Source: Lutibacter sp.
Lineage (GTDB): Bacteria; Bacteroidota; Bacteroidia; Flavobacteriales; Flavobacteriaceae
Direction of reading: 5' to 3'
DNA: 17,767 bases
Assembly: GCA_030599055.1 (NCBI GenBank)
Contig: JAUVOS010000019.1
Location: forward strand, 1-17,767
In this document: positions 13,785 to 17,767 of the stretch, one piece after another
How positions within the stretch are numbered: position 1 is the first letter of the stretch
Layout: each line of letters begins with the position of its first letter
Position numbers and translations under genes: made by a program
The notes under the pieces: model-generated
What the model was told of the DNA's origin: nothing
Seen by the model: only the letters and a program-made list of their open reading frames with translations
The model's database searches: none

Positions 13785-15242
13785 ATGAAAAAAATATTTT
13801 TACTCTCTTTATTAGCATTACTTAACCTGCCATTTCTACAGTCAATTAATGCAGAAGTTAAACTTCCTGCAATTGTATCTTCAAACATGGTTTTACAGCG
13901 CAACACTACTATCAAGTTATGGGGTTGGGCTGATGCCAATGAAAAAATTACAATTAAGACCTCGTGGTTAAAGAAGGCAGTAAAGATTAAGGCTGATAAT
14001 AATGGTAACTGGAGCATTGAGGTAAAAACAACTAATAGTAAAGAGCCCCAAACCATTAATATAAAAAGTAAAACATCAAAAATAAAATTAGAAAATATAT
14101 TATTTGGCGAGGTGTGGCTGTGTTCTGGACAATCAAATATGCAGATGCCTGTAAAGGGCAATGATGGGCAACCTACATTTGGTTCTGTTAAGGCAATCAC
14201 AAAATCTAATAATTCAAATTTACGTCTCTTTAATGTTGAAATATTTGGTTCAAAAACGCCATTAAAAGACATTGAAAAGTATAGAGCTTGGCAGGAAGCA
14301 ACTCCAGAGAGTGTTTCAAAATTTAGTGCCGTAGCCTATTTCTTTGGACATCAACTACAAGAGATTTTAGATGTCCCTGTGGGTTTAATACATACTTCCT
14401 GGGGAGCTAGTACAGTTCAGGCATGGATGAGTAATGACGCATTAAGTACATACCAAAAGGTTAATCTTGATGATGTTGATATTACAAAAAAGCCAAATCA
14501 AATTCCCACAGCATTGTTTAATGCTATGATTAATCCTTTAATTCCATATACAATAAAAGGAGCATTATGGTATCAAGGTGAGTCTAACCGTAAAGAACCA
14601 GAGAATTATAAAAAACTTTTTCCTGCCATGGTAAAAGATTGGAGAACACATTGGAATATAGGAGATTTTCCATTTTATTATGTACAAATAGCACCGTTTA
14701 AGTATGGTGGTAATAATGTCTTCCAACCTGATGAAAATTCTGCCTTTATTCGCGAAGCTCAATTACAATGTTTAGATAAAATTCCAAATTCGGGTATTGC
14801 CATTACTTTAGATTTAGGAGATCAATATAGCATCCACCCTCCAAAGAAAAAAGGAGTGGCTGATAGATTGTTATTGAATGCACTAAACCAAACTTATGGA
14901 TATAAAGCAGTAGATGGTGCTTCACCAATTTTTAATACACTATTGATAAAAGATGGCGGAATTATTTTAAACTTTAAAAATGCCGAGTTAGGATTATATT
15001 CATATAATGAATTAGAGGGATTTGAGATTGCTGGAGATGATAAAGTGTTTTATCCGGCTAGCGCCAAAATAGTACAACGCAAAAAAGTATTTGTAAAAAG
15101 TGATAAAGTCCCTAATCCTGTAGCAGTGAGATATGCTTGGCGCAATTGGGTTGAAGGAACTCTTCTTTATGATACAAACCTTTTACCTGCTTCATCTTTT
15201 AGAACAGACGATTGGAATGATGCTACACAATTTAAAAAATAA
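13785..15242 (+). CDS. Sialate O-acetylesterase-type SGNH esterase, exported
   Basis: A carbohydrate esterase of the sialate O-acetylesterase (SASA) group that removes O-acetyl groups from sugars. The Sec signal peptide (K-K-I-F-L-L-S-L-L-A-L-L) ends near S-I-N-A23, so it is probably periplasmic. P-A-I-V-S-S-N-M-V-L-Q-R (28-39) is a typical family opening. The nucleophile block is E-V-W-L-C-S-G-Q-S117-N-M-Q, followed by G-A-L-W-Y-Q-G-E-S-N and D-L-G-D-Q-Y-S-I-H-P-P-K-K-K-G with the probable catalytic Asp/His. The C-terminal V-R-Y-A-W-R-N-W is characteristic. At 485 aa it is complete. In the gal-sulfatase context an acetylated polysaccharide is a likelier substrate than sialic acid. The next gene overlaps its 3' end by 26 bp. 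Confidence 0.92.
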   Translation: MKKIFLLSLLALLNLPFLQSINAEVKLPAIVSSNMVLQRNTTIKLWGWADANEKITIKTSWLKKAVKIKADNNGNWSIEVKTTNSKEPQTINIKSKTSKIKLENILFGEVWLCSGQSNMQMPVKGNDGQPTFGSVKAITKSNNSNLRLFNVEIFGSKTPLKDIEKYRAWQEATPESVSKFSAVAYFFGHQLQEILDVPVGLIHTSWGASTVQAWMSNDALSTYQKVNLDDVDITKKPNQIPTALFNAMINPLIPYTIKGALWYQGESNRKEPENYKKLFPAMVKDWRTHWNIGDFPFYYVQIAPFKYGGNNVFQPDENSAFIREAQLQCLDKIPNSGIAITLDLGDQYSIHPPKKKGVADRLLLNALNQTYGYKAVDGASPIFNTLLIKDGGIILNFKNAELGLYSYNELEGFEIAGDDKVFYPASAKIVQRKKVFVKSDKVPNPVAVRYAWRNWVEGTLLYDTNLLPASSFRTDDWNDATQFKK

Positions 15243-17130
15243 AATATTACTCACATTGCTTCTAGCTATTGGGGTTTTGTTTTCAGCAAAAGCCACAAAC
15301 TATTATATTAGTGCATCGCAAGGCAATGACACCAGTGATGGACTAACAATAACAACACCTTGGAAAACGTTAACCAAATTATACGATACTACCTTTTCTC
15401 CAGGCGATAAAATACTATTTAAATCTGGTGATGTTTGGTATGGAATGTTTTGGTTAAAAGGATCGGGAACAGCAGGAAGTCCGATTATAGTAGATAAATA
15501 TGGAGGTACAACCAAACCTATCATTGATGGTGATGGATACCAAGCTGCCCTGTTAATTTATAACGATGATTATATTGAAATTAATAATTTAGAATTGGTA
15601 AATGATGCTTCATATTTAGAGGGAACATCACCAAAGATCCTTGCCGGTTTTGGTGGCATAGAAAATGATTGGGGAACCGGGAGAAATGTGCGTTTTGGAT
15701 TAAAGATTGTTGCAAATACTAGATCCTTAACTTATTTTAGACTAGCGAATCTTACAATACATACCATTTATCCAACGCCAACAAATCCAGATAATAACCA
15801 CCAAGGTTATGGTATAAAATTTGAATCACAATCAGACCAAACCTTAGGGCATTATTATAATACTTCTAATGTTATTATTGAATATTGTGACATTACCGAA
15901 ACGGGTCATTATGGTATTTGGACAAGTGCAGATGGGCTGAATGGTTTAGATACGTACAAACATGATGATTTTATTTTTAGGAATAACACTTTTTTCCATA
16001 CCGGTGGATCAGGAATTGTTACAGCAAAAACTCAAAATATTTTGATAGAAAATAGTGTTTTTGACAATACAGGATCAAGTTTAGATACAAGAATGTGGGA
16101 GCGAGGAAGCGGCTTGTGGGTATTTGATGTAAAAAATGCTATCGTTCAAAACAATCAGTTTTTAAATGCTCATGGTCCTATGGATTCTTATGGGGCACAT
16201 ATAGATTTTAATAATGAAAATGTAGTATTTCAATACAATTACAGCTCTAACAACGAAGGTGGTTTTGTAGAGATATTGGGTAGTAATATTAATTGTGGCT
16301 ATAGATATAATATTAGTGTGAATGATGGCTATAGGCTTGATGCTACAGGTGATTTTAAAAAGAAAGGCAAAATATTTTGGGTAAGTGATTATTGTGGCTC
16401 AGGAAATGGCGGATGCACAAATGTTGGGACTTTTATTTACAATAATACAGCTTATATACCTAATACTTTAAACCCCGAGATTTTTGTACAAGAAAATACA
16501 GGAGATACCCATATCTATAACAATATTGTTTATGTGCAATCTGGAGGAGATGTATTACTCACAAAGTTAGAAAATACAAATAATACATTTGATGTAACTC
16601 ACAATCAGTTTTATCAAGCTACCAGTTTTAGTTTCGATCCTGATTTGATAAGCAATGCCATATTTACCGATCCATTATTTGAATCGCCAGGTGTAAATGA
16701 TTCGGAAAAGTATAGACTGTTAGAAGGAAGCCCTTCATTAGGAACAGGATTTTTAATAAATGGAAGTTCAGATCCCTTAGATTATTTAAACCACAATGGT
16801 GGATATGATTTTTTTGGAAACCCTGTTTCTGACTTTGAAGTGCCAAATATTGGCGCCTATAACGGTTCAGGAATTACCGTAGGTGTTAATGATTATGAAC
16901 TAAATACTATTATATTTTATCCTAATCCTACCAAAGGTAAAATTTATATGAAAACACAAAATAACATAGATGATCTAAGCATACAGGTTTTTAATATGAA
17001 CGGAACATTACTTAAAACGACCAACAATAAAGAGGTAAATCTTAAAACTTATTCTAATGGAGTTTATCTATTAAAGATTAATTATAGAGGTTCTGTTGAA
17101 AACATAAAAATTATTAAACAGGATGAATGA
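15217..17130 (+). CDS. Secreted right-handed beta-helix protein with T9SS sorting domain
   Basis: A 637-aa exported protein, probably a polysaccharide-active enzyme. The frame is open further upstream, but the ATG pair at 15217/15220 gives a proper signal peptide (L-K-N-K-I-L-L-T-L-L-L-A-I-G-V-L-F-S-A-K-A) and is chosen. The mature start N-Y-Y-I-S-A-S-Q-G-N-D, then T-P-W-K-T-L and F-S-P-G-D-K-I-L-F-K-S-G-D, is the usual opening of secreted parallel beta-helix proteins. Repeated helix rungs follow (I-I-I-E-Y-C-D-I-T, F-I-F-R-N-N-T-F, I-L-I-E-N-S-V-F, A-I-V-Q-N-N-Q-F, V-V-F-Q-Y-N-Y). The last 81 residues (F-Y-P-N-P-T-K-G-K-I … N-G-V-Y-L-L-K-I) are a type A T9SS domain, pointing to secretion or surface attachment. 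The fold fits a lyase or glycosidase, but no catalytic residues can be assigned and no CAZy family is claimed. It overlaps the esterase gene by 26 bp. Confidence 0.9.
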   Translation: MMLHNLKNKILLTLLLAIGVLFSAKATNYYISASQGNDTSDGLTITTPWKTLTKLYDTTFSPGDKILFKSGDVWYGMFWLKGSGTAGSPIIVDKYGGTTKPIIDGDGYQAALLIYNDDYIEINNLELVNDASYLEGTSPKILAGFGGIENDWGTGRNVRFGLKIVANTRSLTYFRLANLTIHTIYPTPTNPDNNHQGYGIKFESQSDQTLGHYYNTSNVIIEYCDITETGHYGIWTSADGLNGLDTYKHDDFIFRNNTFFHTGGSGIVTAKTQNILIENSVFDNTGSSLDTRMWERGSGLWVFDVKNAIVQNNQFLNAHGPMDSYGAHIDFNNENVVFQYNYSSNNEGGFVEILGSNINCGYRYNISVNDGYRLDATGDFKKKGKIFWVSDYCGSGNGGCTNVGTFIYNNTAYIPNTLNPEIFVQENTGDTHIYNNIVYVQSGGDVLLTKLENTNNTFDVTHNQFYQATSFSFDPDLISNAIFTDPLFESPGVNDSEKYRLLEGSPSLGTGFLINGSSDPLDYLNHNGGYDFFGNPVSDFEVPNIGAYNGSGITVGVNDYELNTIIFYPNPTKGKIYMKTQNNIDDLSIQVFNMNGTLLKTTNNKEVNLKTYSNGVYLLKINYRGSVENIKIIKQDE

Positions 17131-17232
17131 TACAAGAATATCGCTAATGAACTATAAAATTGGTTAAAACATAAGTATATGATAATAAAAGTGATACTCC
17201 ATAAAATTCACATGATACTAGTTTTAGTATGA
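17131..17232. other. Spacer after the beta-helix gene
   Basis: AT-rich spacer. ATACTA-GTTT-TAGTAT (17215-17230), followed by a weak T-rich stretch, could be a poor terminator. No promoter matching the Bacteroidetes consensus is seen ahead of the next gene. Confidence 0.3.
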
Positions 17233-17379
17233 TATTTTATAAAAAATAAGCATATTGAAAATCAGACAATTACGAAAGAAAATAATACTAAAATAGAGGT
17301 TAATGCACAGACTCCCGTTGCCCACAATATGAAATTTGAAAAACCAATAAGCTTAGTAACAAACAACAATTTATTATGA
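17233..17379 (+). pseudogene. Second gene-tail relic ahead of the SGNH lipoprotein
   Basis: After a stop at 17230-17232 there are 48 open codons ending in TGA (17377-17379), which overlaps the next gene's ATG as ATGA. The later part reads K-I-E-V-N-A-Q-T-P-V-A-H-N-M-K-F-E-K-P-I-S-L, which looks like real protein sequence, with no start codon before the internal ATG at 17329. It may be the C-terminal tail of a lost gene that was translationally coupled to the esterase. I cannot name the family. Confidence 0.35.
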
Positions 17380-17767
17380 AAAAATACACTTTATTTAATA
17401 CTATTTTTCTGATATTAGTCTTGATTTTCACAAACGGCTGTAATCAATTAAAGCCCCTTTCTGAAAATAGATTAGCTAAACTTTATCCTCCTGAAAGTAC
17501 AGTAATTCAATATCACACCAATTGGTCAGCAAAACATTATCCCAAGCGTATAAAGGAATTTAAAGAAACTCCATTAAACTTTAACGATATTGTTTTTATA
17601 GGGAATAGTATTACTGAAATTGGTGAAGATTGGAGTGTTAAATTTGGGGTTGATAATATACGAAATCGTGGAATTAAAGGAGATGTAACAGATGGCATAT
17701 TGAAAAGACTGGATGAAATAATCTATTTTAAGCCTAAAGCTATATTTATACTTATCGGAATTAATGA
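17376..17767 (+). CDS. SGNH/GDSL-type hydrolase lipoprotein (3' end outside window)
   Basis: The first 130 codons of an SGNH-fold esterase are visible and the gene runs off the right edge. The N terminus is a lipoprotein signal ending T-N-G-C22, which predicts membrane anchoring. Block I is F-I-G-N-S78-I-T-E with the nucleophilic Ser, in the GNS variant of GDS. Block II is N-R-G-I-K-G102-D-V-T-D-G-I, and block III begins at L-I-G-I-N-D at the very edge, in the usual G-x-N-D form. This is the GDSL/PAF-acetylhydrolase-like group often found as carbohydrate acetylesterases in glycan loci. The ATG overlaps the stop codon of the preceding relic. It is a second, unrelated-looking esterase beside the SASA-type one. 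Confidence 0.88.
   Translation, partial: MKKYTLFNTIFLILVLIFTNGCNQLKPLSENRLAKLYPPESTVIQYHTNWSAKHYPKRIKEFKETPLNFNDIVFIGNSITEIGEDWSVKFGVDNIRNRGIKGDVTDGILKRLDEIIYFKPKAIFILIGIN

Noticed and set aside
13769..14272. A 167-codon minus-strand frame opposite the esterase gene
   Set aside because: It is a shadow of the esterase, whose SGNH motifs are continuous on the plus strand, and has no recognisable domain.
15133..15216. An upstream start for the beta-helix protein at 15133
   Set aside because: It would place 28 extra residues ahead of a standard signal peptide and overlap the esterase by 110 bp. The ATG pair at 15217/15220 gives a normal export signal.
1..17767. CRISPR array, phage genes, transposase, toxin-antitoxin or defence genes
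   Set aside because: No regularly spaced repeats and no recognisable integrase, transposase, nuclease or defence domains were seen; the mobile history rests only on tRNA-end repeats.
4902..17767. A complete canonical polysaccharide utilisation locus
   Set aside because: No SusC-like TonB-dependent transporter or SusD-like lipoprotein is encoded in the window, so only a partial or atypical locus can be claimed.

Overview
The window is AT-rich DNA that most likely comes from a marine flavobacterium (Bacteroidetes, Flavobacteriia). Four things point there. Its promoters fit the Bacteroidetes consensus (TTTG, about 19 nt, TAnnTTTG). One secreted protein carries a C-terminal domain of the type IX secretion (T9SS) kind. 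Lipoprotein-type carbohydrate enzymes are present. A mevalonate-pathway operon encodes a small GHMP kinase and a UbiA-type prenyltransferase. I cannot name the species.

Layout. (1) 20-3091, minus strand: a housekeeping isoprenoid operon, transcribed mvaD, then mevalonate kinase, then UbiA-family prenyltransferase, with a consensus-like promoter at 3109-3140. (2) 3174-3740, plus strand: a tRNA operon, Ser(GCU)-Arg(UCU)-Pro(UGG), with a near-perfect promoter and a strong intrinsic terminator. (3) 3320-4820: a scarred region. The 3' end of tRNA-Ser is repeated 163 bp downstream. The 3' end of tRNA-Pro plus the start of its terminator is echoed about 865 bp and 1.1 kb downstream. An orphan secreted protein gene with its own terminator and several small GC-rich hairpins lie among these echoes. 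This looks like repeated integration and loss of mobile elements at tRNA genes. (4) 4902-8340, plus strand: galM-like mutarotase and a sulfatase lipoprotein in one operon, then a Nudix-type (NrtR-like) regulator. (5) 8454-13640: a palindrome-bearing control region, then galK-galT-SGLT-type transporter and galE, a full Leloir pathway with Na+-coupled sugar uptake. (6) 13643-17767: a gene-tail relic, a sialate-O-acetylesterase-type SGNH esterase overlapping a T9SS-secreted right-handed beta-helix protein, another gene-tail relic, and a second SGNH lipoprotein esterase cut by the window edge.

Working model (inference). Parts 4 to 6 form one catabolic locus for a galactose-containing, sulfated and acetylated polysaccharide, probably algal. 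Surface or periplasmic enzymes (beta-helix protein, esterases, sulfatase) strip and cut the glycan. Galactose enters through the SSS transporter, GalM interconverts anomers, GalK and GalT with GalE feed it into glycolysis, and the Nudix-fold protein is the likely local sensor. No SusC/SusD pair lies in the window. Because the locus starts right after the tRNA scars, it may itself have arrived as an island, but only one end is visible here.
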